A DNA stretch of 64,000 bases from Pseudomonas sp. KNUC1026 (GCF_021650705.1 NZ_CP087138.1:1736001-1800000); one strand, 5' to 3'; positions 9,384 through 19,216 are shown, counted from the first letter of the stretch. The notes: generated by a model not told the origin, from the letters alone. A program made the numbers and translations.

Positions 9384-10097
9384 CTAGGGAGTGATGCTCT
9401 CCAGCCCACCCTCTGCCCTGAGCAACTCGAACGCTTCGCGCAGTGCCTGCAACGTTTTCGGATCGCTGCCCTTGCTCATGGCAAACCAGGCATGCGCAGT
9501 GATCTGATCCAGCCGAAGCACCGGCACCAAAGGGTGGGCCGGGCCGTTTTTCTGGGCGAAATAGCGCGCAGCGTCCGCTTCGGCAAGCGGGATCAGGTCG
9601 ACCTGGCCATTGAGCAGCTTGCGCGCGTTGTCCTCGGCTGAGGCCGACACCACCAAGCGGGTGAACCCCTGGTTGCGCAGCCAGGCTTCGCGGAAATCGT
9701 CACGCACCACACCCAGCGTGTACTGGCGCGCCTCGTCGAGGCTTTTGAGCTGGATGTCGTCACGTGCCTGAAGGCGGTAGAGCAGGGAGTGGATCTGCGC
9801 GAACTCGCCGATCCATTCGAAATGGCTTTCCCGCTCGGGCGTGCGGATCAGCGGAAAGATCAACACGTCTGGCTCGGCCTGGGCCAGGTCGTAGGCCCGT
9901 GCCCAGGGGTAGACGTCGATGGTGGCCGCCAGCCCTGCGCGCGCGAGCAACCCCCGGGCTGCCTCGGTGGCGGGGCCTTTGAGTTCGCCGTTCTGGTAAT
10001 AGCTGTAGGACGTCTGCTCGGTAACCACCTGCAACGGCGCCGCCTGCACGCTCAGGCACAACCAGCTCAGTGCCACGACCAGCCAGCGCCGGCTCAT
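9384..10097 (-). CDS. periplasmic solute-binding protein (family 3 type), third gene of cyclase operon
   Basis: A 237-residue secreted protein with a signal peptide (MSRRWLVVALSWLCLSVQA, cleaved after AAA/QAA-like site) and a family-3-type periplasmic binding fold. The core carries VYPWARAYDLAQ and LIRTPERESHFEWIGEF, almost the same as the paralogue at 11440-12195. The start at 10097 overlaps the stop of the diguanylate cyclase gene by ATGA, so the genes are coupled. No ABC permease or ATPase is nearby. It therefore probably works as a sensor, presenting a ligand to the cyclase's periplasmic domain, rather than as a transport component. The ligand is unknown; family members bind amino acids or similar small molecules. 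Confidence 0.85.
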   Translation of the reverse strand: MSRRWLVVALSWLCLSVQAAPLQVVTEQTSYSYYQNGELKGPATEAARGLLARAGLAATIDVYPWARAYDLAQAEPDVLIFPLIRTPERESHFEWIGEFAQIHSLLYRLQARDDIQLKSLDEARQYTLGVVRDDFREAWLRNQGFTRLVVSASAEDNARKLLNGQVDLIPLAEADAARYFAQKNGPAHPLVPVLRLDQITAHAWFAMSKGSDPKTLQALREAFELLRAEGGLESITP

Positions 10098-11436
10098 GAG
10101 CCCACCCGGTCGCGGCCCGCAGCCTTGGCCCGGTAAAGCGCCTGGTCGGCGCGTTGCAGCAACTGATCGAAGCCTTCCATGGTGGCCGAGTCGAGCTGGG
10201 CGATACCGATGCTCAAGGTCACGAATTCCCCGCAGAAGACGCACCATGAGGAATCGCCAGCGATGCGATCCTCTGGCGCAAGCGTTCGGCCGCAAGGCGT
10301 GCCTGGGCCTTGTTGGTCGCCGGCAGGATCACGGCGAACTCTTCGCCGCCCAGCCGTGCGCACAGCTCACCGGTGCGGCTGAACAACGCGCCCATGGCCT
10401 CGGCGATAGCGCGCAGGCATTCATCGCCTCGGCCATGGCCGTGTTGGTCATTGAACGCCTTGAAATGGTCCACGTCGCACATCAGCACCGCCAGCGGCTG
10501 CTCACTGCGCGTGGCGCGGCGGTATTCGGTTTCCTTGATCTCATCGAAACAGCGCCGGTTGGCAAGGCCGGTGAGTGGGTCGTGGCGTGAGAGCAGCTCC
10601 AGCCGCGCGTTGGCGGCCTTCAGCTCGGCGGTGCGCTCGTCCACCAGCGTGGCCAGTTCGTCACGGCTGAGCTCCAGGGCCTGCTCGGCCTCGCGCTGGC
10701 GCTCCAGGTAGGTGCCCAGGTTGCCTTGCAGCTGATTGATGCCGTCGCACAGCAGGTCGAGTTCGTCGTTGCGGGTGCCGAGCCGATCCAGGCGCAGTGG
10801 CGTGCCGAGGTTGCGCGGCGTCAGCTCGCCCAGGTGGCGGGCTATGTGGCGCACATGCAAGGTGACGAGGCGATTGAACATCAAGGTGATGAGCCCGGCC
10901 AGGGCGATGGACTGCACCAGCTGGGTGATGACGATGAACGCCAGCTCACGCCAGAGCCTGCGCCACAGCAGGGCGGGGTCGCCTTCGAGCATCAGAGTGC
11001 CGACCTGCAGGCGCGAGCCGGGGTAGGGCATCACCTCCAGCGGTTGCTGCAACAGTGGCGCAGCGCCGAGTGTGGTGAAGCTGTCGCGCTGGCGCACCAG
11101 CACTTCATCATTGCGCCCGGGCCGGGTGATACGCAGCACCACGCGGCCAACCGGCGCGGCCTGAGCGACGCTATCGAGCTGGGTGGCCAGGCTTTCGCTG
11201 TCCAGCTCCCACACAGCCTTGGCCAGCGGGCCCTCGAACACCTGGTCGACCAGCTCCAGCTCCGTGTGCATCGCCTCGACGCCCGAATTCCAGGCAGACC
11301 AGGTTCGCAGCCCCACCGTGGCCAGGGTAAATGCCAGGCAAAAGCACAGCGTGGCCACCACCAGGCGGTGGGCCAAGGGGCGCTCGCGGTCCCTCGAAGC
11401 GTGGATCGGGTCTTCCAGATAGTGGGGTGAGGTCAA
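10094..11436 (-). CDS. membrane diguanylate cyclase (GGDEF), interrupted by a -1 frameshift
   Basis: Corrected by one base, this is a 447-residue protein: transmembrane helix at about 25-45, periplasmic sensor of about 130 residues, second helix around 165-190, HAMP-like linker and coiled coil (about 195-270), then a GGDEF domain. The active-site loop is LGGEEFAVI and the domain begins DPLTGLANRRCFDE, so it should be active. An RxxD inhibitory site is not evident (RTGE instead). The frame breaks at CCCC, 10228-10231 (GGGG on the coding strand); beyond it VTLSIGIAQL and DQALYRAKAAGRDRV continue in another frame. The likely start is TTG at 11436, four bases after the upstream binding-protein gene. 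It sits between two binding-protein genes. Confidence 0.82.
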
Positions 11437-11439
11437 GGT

Positions 11440-12195
11440 TCAGAACCACTTTTTCACAATGGCGTCGTAGGTGCCGTTCTGGTGCAGGCGCTCCAGCGCC
11501 TGGCGCAATTTCTCGACCGTCTGCGCCGGCGTGCCGGGGCTGGCCGCGAGGCTGAAGGCGTCCTGGCCCAGGTCCGGAATCTCCAGCGCCGGCATCAGCA
11601 CCTGCTGCGGGTCGTCGCCGGCCTGGCGCACGATGGAGTAGGCGTTGAGCTGGTCGGAGATCCACAGGTCGACGTGCCCGCGCTTGAGCTTTTCGTAATC
11701 CAGAGAGTAGCGTGCGCTGGATTGCAGGTTCTGCCCGACCACAAAGCCATTGGCCTGGAGAAACTGTTCACCCGAGTCCTGGTTCACCGTGGCCACCTGA
11801 TGCGCGCGCGCCTCGGCCAGGTTGCGCAGCGTCACCGGGCGGTCGGCATGGGCGTACAGATACCACTGCACCGAAACCAGGTTGCCCACCCACTGGAACA
11901 TGCGCTCGCGCTCGGGCGTGCGCGACATGGAGTAGATCAGCACGTTGTCGACGTGCTGGGCCAGGTCGTAGGCCCGGGCCCAGGGCAGCATCTCGAAGTA
12001 CCCCTCAAGCCCTGCTTCCTTGAGCGTGGCCTGCACGATCTCGGTACACAGGCCCGTGACCTGGCCGTTCTCTGTCATGTTGTAAGGCGGCAGCTCCTCG
12101 GTCACCACGTGCAGCGGGCCGGCGTCGGCCACAGCCGCGCACAGGCTCAATGAGCAGGCGAGGCAGAGGCGGCGCAGCAGGCAAGGCACAGGCAT
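11440..12195 (-). CDS. periplasmic solute-binding protein (family 3 type), first gene of cyclase operon
   Basis: A 251-residue exported protein; the signal peptide starts at MPVPCLLRRLCLACSLSL and ends near ADA. The mature part is a family-3-type binding fold with VVTEELPPYNMTENGQ, LPWARAYDLAQH and SRTPERERMFQWVG, clearly paralogous to the protein encoded at 9384-10097. The start at 12195 is chosen because it puts the signal peptide at the N terminus. It is followed four bases later by the diguanylate cyclase. It is the first gene of the three-gene operon, transcribed away from gdhB across a 346-base region that should hold both promoters. Confidence 0.85.
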   Translation of the reverse strand: MPVPCLLRRLCLACSLSLCAAVADAGPLHVVTEELPPYNMTENGQVTGLCTEIVQATLKEAGLEGYFEMLPWARAYDLAQHVDNVLIYSMSRTPERERMFQWVGNLVSVQWYLYAHADRPVTLRNLAEARAHQVATVNQDSGEQFLQANGFVVGQNLQSSARYSLDYEKLKRGHVDLWISDQLNAYSIVRQAGDDPQQVLMPALEIPDLGQDAFSLAASPGTPAQTVEKLRQALERLHQNGTYDAIVKKWF

Positions 12196-12541
12196 GAAAG
12201 GGCGTACCGGAACGGAAGGGTGCGAAGGATGACACAGGGTGTATCGGCAGGCCAGCGAAGGGCTTGAGGTCGCGTCGAGCTGGTACTTCAGTGCCATCGG
12301 TCGGGGATTGATTGACAGGGAAATCGTACAACCGGGCGATGACCGAATATGTCGCCCCAGTGCAAGACCTTGTCGCGTCCGGCTCGTTAAGCTGGGGCGC
12401 TTTCGTGTGGCCACTGCCCGTTGTAAAAGGCCCGCGCAGGCACTCGTTTCGCGCCCGCCTGGCCAAATAAATCGCCAGCCGGCGGGAACCTATCCAGAAG
12501 CATCCATCAAAAAAACAAACCCCTGGCGGAGTAATTCATCG
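12196..12541. other. divergent intergenic region upstream of gdhB
   Basis: These 346 bases separate the binding-protein/cyclase operon (-) from gdhB (+) and must contain promoters for both. I see no conserved operator that I can name. There is an imperfect repeat of GCCCCAGT/AGCTGGGGC around 12353-12400, and a ribosome binding site GGAG about 10 bases before the gdhB ATG. No convincing open reading frame lies inside. Confidence 0.5.
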
Positions 12542-15500
12542 ATGGCGTTCTTCACCGCGGCCAGCAAAGCCGACTTCCAGCATCAACTGAGAGCGGTCCT
12601 GGCGCAGCACGTCGGCGACACGGCCTTGCCACAACTGGCCCTGTTCGCCGAACAGTTCTTCGGCATCATCCCCCTCGACGAACTCACCCAGCGCCGCCTG
12701 TCGGACCTGGCCGGCTGCACGCTCTCGGCGTGGCGCCTGCTGCAGCGTTTCGACGCGGCCGATCCGCAAGTGCGGGTCTACAACCCCGATTACGAGCGCC
12801 ACGGCTGGCAATCCACCCACAGCGTGGTGGAAGTGCTGCACAGCGACCTGCCGTTCCTGGTCGATTCGGTGCGCACCGAACTCAACCGCCGTGGCTACAG
12901 CATCCATACCCTGCAGACCACAGTGCTCTCCACCCGCCGCAACGATGCGGGCGAATTGCTCGAAGTGCTGCCCAAGGGAGAAGCCGGCGAAGGCATCGCG
13001 CACGAATCGCTGATGTATCTGGAAATCGACCGCTGCGCCACCGCCGCGCAGATGAGCGCGCTGGTCAGCGAACTGCTGAGCGTGCTCGGCGAAGTCCGCG
13101 CTGCGGTCGATGACTTCGAGCCGATGAAGGCCAAGGCCCACGAGCTGATGGCGCTGGTCGATGCCACGCCGTTCGCCCGCGTCTCCGAGCAGGAGCGCAC
13201 CGAGGTCAAGGAGTACCTGCAATGGCTGCTCGACAACCACTTCACCTTCCTCGGCTACGAGGAGTTCGTGGTGAACGCAGGCGAGCAGGGCGGGCAGCTG
13301 GTCTATGACGAAAGCGCCTTCCTCGGCCTGACCCGCCTGCTGCGCGCAGGCCTCTCGGCCGACGACTTGCGCATCGAAGACTACGCGGTCGCCTACCTGC
13401 AGGAGCCGACCCTGCTGTCGTTCGCCAAGGCCGCCGCGCCCAGCCGCGTGCATCGCCCGGCGTACCCCGACTACGTGTCCATCCGCCAGCTCGACGAGCA
13501 GGGCAAGGTAGTGCGCGAATGCCGCTTCATGGGCCTGTACACCTCCTCGGTGTACGCCCAGAGCGTGCACGAGATCCCGTACATCCGTAGCAAGGTCGCC
13601 GAAATCGAACGCCGCTCCGGCTTCGACGCCAAGGCCCACTTGGGCAAGGAGCTGGCCCAGGCGCTGGAAGTGCTGCCACGCGACGACCTGTTCCAGACCC
13701 CGGTGGACGAGCTGTTCACTACCGTCATGGCCATCGTGCAGATCCAGGAGCGCAACAAGATCCGCGTGTTCCTGCGCAAAGACCCTTACGGCCGCTTCTG
13801 CTACTGCCTGGCGTATGTGCCGCGCGAGGTGTACTCCACCGAGGTGCGGCAGAAGATCCAGCAGGTGCTGATGGAGCGCCTCAAAGCCAGCGACTGCGAG
13901 TTCTGGACCTTCTTCTCGGAATCCGTGCTGGCGCGCGTGCAGTTGATCCTGCGGGTAGACCCGCAAGTGCGCCTGGAGATCGACCCGGCGCAACTGGAGC
14001 GCGAAGTGGTGCAGGCCTGCCGTTCCTGGCAGGACGACTACCAGGCCCTGGCCGTGGAGAACTTCGGCGAAGCGCAGGGCACCCACCTGCTGGCCGACTT
14101 CCCCAAAGGCTTCCCCGCCGGCTACCGCGAGCGCTTCGCCCCGCATTCGGCGGTCGTCGACCTGCAGCACCTGCTCTCGCTGAGCGAGCAGCGCCCGCTG
14201 GTGATGAGCTTCTACCAGCCGCTGGCACAGACCGGCCAGCATCTGCTGCATTGCAAGCTGTACCACGCCGATGCGCCATTGGCGCTCTCCGACGTGCTGC
14301 CGATCCTGGAAAACCTCGGCCTGCGCGTGCTCGGTGAATTCCCGTACCGGCTGCACCACAAGAACGGCCGCGAATACTGGATTCACGATTTCGCCTTCAC
14401 CTGCGCCGACAGCCGCGAGCTCGACCTGCAACAGCTCAACGACATCCTGCAGGACGCCTTCGTGCACATCGTGCGCGGCGACGCCGAAAACGACGCCTTC
14501 AACCGCCTGGTGCTCACCGCCGGCCTGCCATGGCGCGACGTCGCGCTGCTGCGCGCCTATGCCCGCTACCTCAAGCAGATCCGCCTGGGCTTCGACCTGG
14601 GCTACATCGCCGCAGCCTTGAACAACCACACCGACATCGCCCGCGAGCTGACGCGCCTGTTCAAGACGCGCTTCTACCTGGCGCGCAAGCTTTCGGCCGA
14701 TGACCTGGAAGACAAGCAACAGCGCCTGGAGCAGGCGATCCTCACAGCGCTCGACGACGTGCAGGTGCTCAACGAAGACCGGATCCTGCGCCGCTACCTC
14801 GACCTGATCAAGGCCACCCAGCGCACCAACTTCTATCAGGCCGACGCCAGCGGCCAGAACAAGAGCTACTTCAGCTTCAAGTTCAACCCGCGCGCCATCC
14901 CCGAGCTGCCCAAGCCGGTGCCCAAGTTCGAGATCTTCGTCTACTCGCCGCGCGTAGAGGGGGTGCACCTGCGCTTCGGCAACGTTGCCCGTGGCGGGCT
15001 GCGCTGGTCGGACCGCGAGGAAGACTTCCGCACCGAGGTGCTGGGCCTGGTCAAGGCGCAGCAGGTGAAGAACTCGGTGATCGTGCCGGTGGGCGCCAAG
15101 GGCGGCTTCGTACCGCGCCGCCTGCCGCTGGGCGGCAGCCGCGACGAGGTGCAGGCCGAAGCCATCGCCTGCTACCGCACCTTCATCAGCGGGCTGCTCG
15201 ACATCACCGACAACCTCAAGGAAGGCGAAGTGGTGCCGCCGGCCAACGTGGTGCGCCACGACGCCGATGACCCCTACCTGGTGGTAGCGGCCGACAAGGG
15301 CACTGCGACCTTCTCCGACATCGCCAACGGCATCGCCATCGAATACGGTTTCTGGCTGGGCGATGCCTTCGCCTCCGGCGGCTCGGCCGGCTACGACCAC
15401 AAAGGCATGGGCATCACCGCCCGTGGCGCCTGGGTGGGCGTGCAGCGGCACTTCCGTGAGCGCGGCATCGACGTTCAAAAAGACAGCATCAGCGTGGTCG

Positions 15501-17407
15501 GCGTCGGCGACATGGCCGGCGATGTGTTCGGCAACGGCCTGTTGATGTCCGAGAAGCTGCAACTGGTGGCTGCCTTCAACCACCTGCACATCTTCATCGA
15601 CCCCAACCCGGAACCGGCCGCCAGCTTCGCCGAGCGCCAGCGCCTGTTCAACCTGCCGCGCTCGGCCTGGTCCGACTACGACAGCCGCCTGATCTCCGAA
15701 GGCGGCGGGATCTTCCTGCGCAGCGCCAAGAGCATCGCCATCAGCCCGGCGATGAAGGCCCGTTTCGACATCCAGGCCGATCGCCTGACGCCCACCGAGC
15801 TGCTCAATGCGCTGCTCAAGGCGCCGGTCGACCTGCTCTGGAACGGCGGCATCGGCACCTACGTGAAAGCCAGTGAAGAAAGCCACGCCGATGTCGGCGA
15901 CAAGGCCAACGACGCGCTGCGTGTAAACGGCGACGAGCTGCGCTGCAAGGTAGTGGGTGAGGGCGGCAACCTGGGCATGACCCAGCTGGGCCGTGTGGAG
16001 TTCGGCCTCAATGGCGGCGCCACCAACACCGACTTCATCGACAACGCCGGCGGCGTAGACTGCTCCGACCACGAAGTGAACATCAAGATCCTGCTCAACG
16101 AGGCGGTCGCTGCAGGCGACATGACCGAGAAGCAGCGCAACCAGTTGCTCGGCAGCATGACCGACGAAGTCGCCAACCTGGTGCTGGGCAACAACTACAA
16201 GCAGACCCAGGCACTCTCCCTGGCGGTGCGCCGTGCCCACGAGGGCCTGGCCGAGTACCGCCGGTTGATGCTCGACCTCGAAGGCCGTGGCAAGCTGGAC
16301 CGCGCCATCGAGTTCCTGCCCAGCGAAGAAGCGCTCACCGAGCGCCTGGCGGCCGGCCAGGGCCTGACCCGCGCCGAGCTGTGCGTGCTGATCTCCTACG
16401 CCAAGATCGACCTCAAGGAAAGCCTGCTGACCTCAGCGGTGCCTGACGACGACTACCTGGCCCGCGACATGGAAACCGCGTTCCCGCCGAGCCTGGCCAC
16501 GCCTTACCGCGAAGCCATGCGCCGGCATCGCCTGAAACGCGAGATCGTCAGCACCCAGATCGCCAACGACCTGGTCAACAACATGGGCATCACCTTCGTG
16601 CAGCGGCTCAAGGAGTCGACCGGCATGACGGCCGCCGATGTGGCTGGTGCTTACGTGGTGGTGCGCGACATTTTCCACCTGCCTCACTGGTTCCGCCAGA
16701 TCGAGGCGCTGGACTACCAGGTGCCTGCCGAGGTGCAGCTCAAGCTGATGGAAGAGCTGATGCGCCTGGGCCGCCGCGCCACCCGCTGGTTCCTGCGCAA
16801 CCGCCGTACCGATCAGAACCCGGCACGTGACGTGGCTCACTTCGGCCCGCACCTGGCGGCACTCGGGCTCAAGCTCAACGAGCTGCTCGAAGGCCCGACC
16901 CGCGAGCTGTGGGAGAGCCGTTACACCGCGTACGTGGAGGCCGGCGTGCCGGAGCTGCTGGCGCGCATGGTAGCGGGCACCAGCCACCTGTACACGTTGC
17001 TGCCGATCATCGAAGCCTCGGACGTCACCGGCCAGGAAGCGGCGCAGGTTGCCAAGGCGTACTTTGCCATGGGCAGCGCGCTGGACCTGAACTGGTACCT
17101 CTCGCAGATCAGCGGCCTGCCGGTGAAAACCAACTGGCAGGCGCTGGCCCGCGAGGCGTTCCGTGACGACCTGGACCTGCAACAGCGCGCGATCACCATC
17201 GCCGCTTTGCAGATGCCCGACGCACCGGAGCAGACCGACGAACGCGTGGCATTGTGGCTCGACCAGCACCGCCTGCACGTGGAGCGCTGGCGCGCCATGC
17301 TCGACGACATCCGCGCCGCCAGTGGCACGGACTACGCGATGTATGCGGTCGCCAACCGGGAGCTGGCCGACCTGGCCCTGAGCCCGGCAGTGATGCCCGC
17401 CGCCTGA
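12542..17407 (+). CDS. gdhB: NAD-specific glutamate dehydrogenase, large type
   Basis: A 1621-residue NAD-dependent glutamate dehydrogenase of the ~180-kDa class, which oxidises glutamate to 2-oxoglutarate and ammonium during growth on glutamate-family amino acids. The N-terminal half holds ACT-like regulatory regions. The catalytic core in the middle (about residues 800-1250) includes RWSDREEDFRTEVLGL, VPVGAKGGFVPR with the substrate-binding lysine, and NAD-binding segments (VVGVGDMAGDVFGNG). Length matches the Pseudomonas enzyme. I set the start at 12542 (MAFFTAASKADF) since it follows a GGAG and family similarity begins there; the frame stays open upstream but codes for no conserved sequence. 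It is monocistronic. Confidence 0.95.
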   Translation: MAFFTAASKADFQHQLRAVLAQHVGDTALPQLALFAEQFFGIIPLDELTQRRLSDLAGCTLSAWRLLQRFDAADPQVRVYNPDYERHGWQSTHSVVEVLHSDLPFLVDSVRTELNRRGYSIHTLQTTVLSTRRNDAGELLEVLPKGEAGEGIAHESLMYLEIDRCATAAQMSALVSELLSVLGEVRAAVDDFEPMKAKAHELMALVDATPFARVSEQERTEVKEYLQWLLDNHFTFLGYEEFVVNAGEQGGQLVYDESAFLGLTRLLRAGLSADDLRIEDYAVAYLQEPTLLSFAKAAAPSRVHRPAYPDYVSIRQLDEQGKVVRECRFMGLYTSSVYAQSVHEIPYIRSKVAEIERRSGFDAKAHLGKELAQALEVLPRDDLFQTPVDELFTTVMAIVQIQERNKIRVFLRKDPYGRFCYCLAYVPREVYSTEVRQKIQQVLMERLKASDCEFWTFFSESVLARVQLILRVDPQVRLEIDPAQLEREVVQACRSWQDDYQALAVENFGEAQGTHLLADFPKGFPAGYRERFAPHSAVVDLQHLLSLSEQRPLVMSFYQPLAQTGQHLLHCKLYHADAPLALSDVLPILENLGLRVLGEFPYRLHHKNGREYWIHDFAFTCADSRELDLQQLNDILQDAFVHIVRGDAENDAFNRLVLTAGLPWRDVALLRAYARYLKQIRLGFDLGYIAAALNNHTDIARELTRLFKTRFYLARKLSADDLEDKQQRLEQAILTALDDVQVLNEDRILRRYLDLIKATQRTNFYQADASGQNKSYFSFKFNPRAIPELPKPVPKFEIFVYSPRVEGVHLRFGNVARGGLRWSDREEDFRTEVLGLVKAQQVKNSVIVPVGAKGGFVPRRLPLGGSRDEVQAEAIACYRTFISGLLDITDNLKEGEVVPPANVVRHDADDPYLVVAADKGTATFSDIANGIAIEYGFWLGDAFASGGSAGYDHKGMGITARGAWVGVQRHFRERGIDVQKDSISVVGVGDMAGDVFGNGLLMSEKLQLVAAFNHLHIFIDPNPEPAASFAERQRLFNLPRSAWSDYDSRLISEGGGIFLRSAKSIAISPAMKARFDIQADRLTPTELLNALLKAPVDLLWNGGIGTYVKASEESHADVGDKANDALRVNGDELRCKVVGEGGNLGMTQLGRVEFGLNGGATNTDFIDNAGGVDCSDHEVNIKILLNEAVAAGDMTEKQRNQLLGSMTDEVANLVLGNNYKQTQALSLAVRRAHEGLAEYRRLMLDLEGRGKLDRAIEFLPSEEALTERLAAGQGLTRAELCVLISYAKIDLKESLLTSAVPDDDYLARDMETAFPPSLATPYREAMRRHRLKREIVSTQIANDLVNNMGITFVQRLKESTGMTAADVAGAYVVVRDIFHLPHWFRQIEALDYQVPAEVQLKLMEELMRLGRRATRWFLRNRRTDQNPARDVAHFGPHLAALGLKLNELLEGPTRELWESRYTAYVEAGVPELLARMVAGTSHLYTLLPIIEASDVTGQEAAQVAKAYFAMGSALDLNWYLSQISGLPVKTNWQALAREAFRDDLDLQQRAITIAALQMPDAPEQTDERVALWLDQHRLHVERWRAMLDDIRAASGTDYAMYAVANRELADLALSPAVMPAA

Positions 17408-17473
17408 GGCTTGGGCTGCGCCCCCATCGAGCCGTTCGAGGTTGAGCGGCTGGTCGGGGGCTTTACTTGATCG

Positions 17474-17548
17474 TCGCGCGGCGAGCCGCCCTCCCACTTT
17501 TCAAAATCAGTGCAAGATCATGAAGTGGGAGGGCGGCTCGCCGCGCGA
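17474..17548. repeat. REP-type inverted repeat pair (REPIN-like)
   Basis: Two perfect 24-base inverted arms (17474-17497 and 17525-17548) enclose a 27-base loop. The arm begins TCGCGCGGCGAGCCGCCCTC. The identical arm recurs at 41266-41289 and a variant pair at 41321-41384, so it is a dispersed family. It lies between the ends of convergent gdhB and the COG4705 gene, a common location for Pseudomonas REP elements. It may also stop transcription from both sides. Confidence 0.8.
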
Positions 17549-17564
17549 CACCCCACTACCGGCT

Positions 17565-18326
17565 TCAAACCCGCCCAGCAACCCGCACCGCCTGTGGCCG
17601 CGGCTTGCGCTGATGCCGCCACGCCAGGGCCACACCCACCACCAGCACCACAGCCAGCACCGCTGAGCTGCCCACCGTACCGAATCCCAATCCTCCCTTC
17701 TCCAACGGCTTGGTCAGCACGTCGCCCAAGGTGGCACCGAACGGCCGGGTCAGCGCGAACGCTGCCCAGAACAGCAACACCGGGCTCAAGCGAGTGCGGT
17801 AGTGCAGGCCCACGATCACGCTCAGCAAGCCGGCGATCAACGCCGCGCCACCTGCGAACCCCAACCCCGAATCGTCAGCCAGGAAGTCCCCCAAGGCAGT
17901 GCCCAGGGTGTTGGACACCAGAATCGCCAGCCAGTAGAACAGCTGGCCCTGAAAGGTACGCACGCGGTCGACTGCCAGCGACCCTTCGGCCAGGTACCAG
18001 AGCACCAGCACAGTGCCCAGCAGGCTGATCAATACGGCTGAGCCGGTGGCATAGCCCAGCCCGAGGCTGCGGTCCATGAAGTCGGAGAGCGTGGTGCCGG
18101 CGGTGCTGGTGGCCAGGATCACCAGCCAGTACAGCGCAGGGTGATAGCGGCGGCTGGCCAATTGGCCGGTGAGGGTAACGATGAAGGTGCTCAATAGAAT
18201 GATCGAGCTGGCGGCGTACCCCAGGTTGAGGGTCATCGACAGCAGGTCGCCGGCGGTTTCGCCCAGCGTGGTCGCGCAGATTTTCATGACCCAGAAGGCC
18301 AGGGTTATACGGGGCAGGTTGTTCAT
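17565..18326 (-). CDS. COG4705-type multi-pass membrane protein
   Basis: A 253-residue integral membrane protein with about seven to eight hydrophobic helices. It is built of internal repeats: KICATTLGETAGDLLS, ATSTAGTTLSDFMDRSLGLG, LVSNTLGTALGDFLADDSGLG and RPFGATLGDVLTKPLEKGGLG share a (T)xGxxxGD(F/L) pattern with charged residues inside membrane segments. This matches the COG4705 family of uncharacterised membrane-anchored proteins. The repeated Gly/Thr/Asp motifs suggest a transport-like pore, but no substrate is established. It lies downstream of an OmpR-type regulator on the same strand with a gap of about 100 bases, so they may be co-transcribed. Confidence 0.75.
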   Translation of the reverse strand: MNNLPRITLAFWVMKICATTLGETAGDLLSMTLNLGYAASSIILLSTFIVTLTGQLASRRYHPALYWLVILATSTAGTTLSDFMDRSLGLGYATGSAVLISLLGTVLVLWYLAEGSLAVDRVRTFQGQLFYWLAILVSNTLGTALGDFLADDSGLGFAGGAALIAGLLSVIVGLHYRTRLSPVLLFWAAFALTRPFGATLGDVLTKPLEKGGLGFGTVGSSAVLAVVLVVGVALAWRHQRKPRPQAVRVAGRV

Positions 18327-18428
18327 GGTTCAGGGCTCGAGGAGGCTGTGCCCGCGAGATATGGCGGGATAGCGCATAGCCTGCATCGGCCTGGGTGTGG
18401 GGTTCGTTGGCCCGTTGTGAAAACCTGG

Positions 18429-19100
18429 TCAGAGCACCATCAGCTTGTAGCCCAGCCCATGAATGGTGTGCAGCAGCGCGCCGTCGAACGGCTTGTCCAG
18501 CTCCCGGCGCAGCATGTGAATGTTGCTCTTGAGGATGTCACTGCCCGGCACATCGCGGCCCCACACTGCCTCCTCCAGATCCCGCTTGCGCACCACCGCC
18601 GGGCTTTTGCGCATCAATACCTCCAGCAGGCGCAGGCCTGTGGGCGTCAACCGCACCGGCTCGCCGGCGCGGGTCACCTCCAGTGTGTCCAGGTCGTAGC
18701 GCAGGTCGCCCACCTGCAATACCTGCGGGTTGCTGCCACGGCGGCGCGCCACGATCGCCTCCAGGCGCGCCAGCACCTCGGCCAGGGCAAAAGGCTTGAC
18801 CACGTAGTCGTCGGCGCCGGCGTCGAAGCCGGTCAGCCGGTCATGCAGTTCGTCACGGGCGGTCAGCATGATGATCGCCGTGGTGGAGCGTGCGTGTTCA
18901 CGCAGGCTGCGGCAGATGTGATAGCCGTCCACGCCGGGCAGCATCACATCGAGAATGATCCCGTCGAACGGCTTGGAGGCCGCCAGGTGCAGGCCCGTCA
19001 GGCCATCCAGCGCGCCTTCGACCTGATGGCCTTTGAGCTTGAAGAAATCGACGATGTTGTCGTGGATGTCGCGGTTGTCTTCGACGATCAGGATATTCAT
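18429..19100 (-). CDS. OmpR/PhoB-family response regulator
   Basis: A 223-residue two-component regulator. The receiver domain (1-120) has the acidic pair ED in VEDNRD, the phospho-acceptor Asp in IILDVMLPG (about Asp51), Thr in MLTARDE and Lys in VVKPFA. The C-terminal winged helix (about 125-223) contains LTPTGLRLLEVLMRKSPAVV and KSNIHMLRRELDKPF. No histidine kinase gene is adjacent on the same strand, so it is an orphan in this window. The likely downstream partner gene is the COG4705 membrane protein. Tandem TGGTCAA repeats lie about 60 bases upstream of its start and may be its own binding site. Confidence 0.9.
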   Translation of the reverse strand: MNILIVEDNRDIHDNIVDFFKLKGHQVEGALDGLTGLHLAASKPFDGIILDVMLPGVDGYHICRSLREHARSTTAIIMLTARDELHDRLTGFDAGADDYVVKPFALAEVLARLEAIVARRRGSNPQVLQVGDLRYDLDTLEVTRAGEPVRLTPTGLRLLEVLMRKSPAVVRKRDLEEAVWGRDVPGSDILKSNIHMLRRELDKPFDGALLHTIHGLGYKLMVL

Positions 19101-19158
19101 GCAAGGCCATGGCTAAGGCTGTAGACGCGCGCAGGCTAGAGCGGTCACCGTCACGCTA

Positions 19159-19176
19159 TGGTCAACCGTTGGTCAA
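19159..19176. promoter_or_regulatory. candidate OmpR-type direct repeat
   Basis: Two copies of TGGTCAA (19159-19165 and 19170-19176) are spaced 11 bases start to start, one helical turn, as in sites for OmpR/PhoB-family dimers. They lie between the divergent response-regulator and GntR genes, so could serve autoregulation. This is inferred from spacing only. Confidence 0.35.
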
Positions 19177-19216
19177 AATTCCGTTATGAGCGCACTGATC
19201 GTACAAGCGCCTAGCC

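Noticed and set aside
12536..16240. A 1234-codon open frame on the - strand opposite gdhB
   Set aside because: It is rich in His, Val, Ala and Gln in the manner of antisense shadows of GC-rich genes; the + strand frame is a clear glutamate dehydrogenase.
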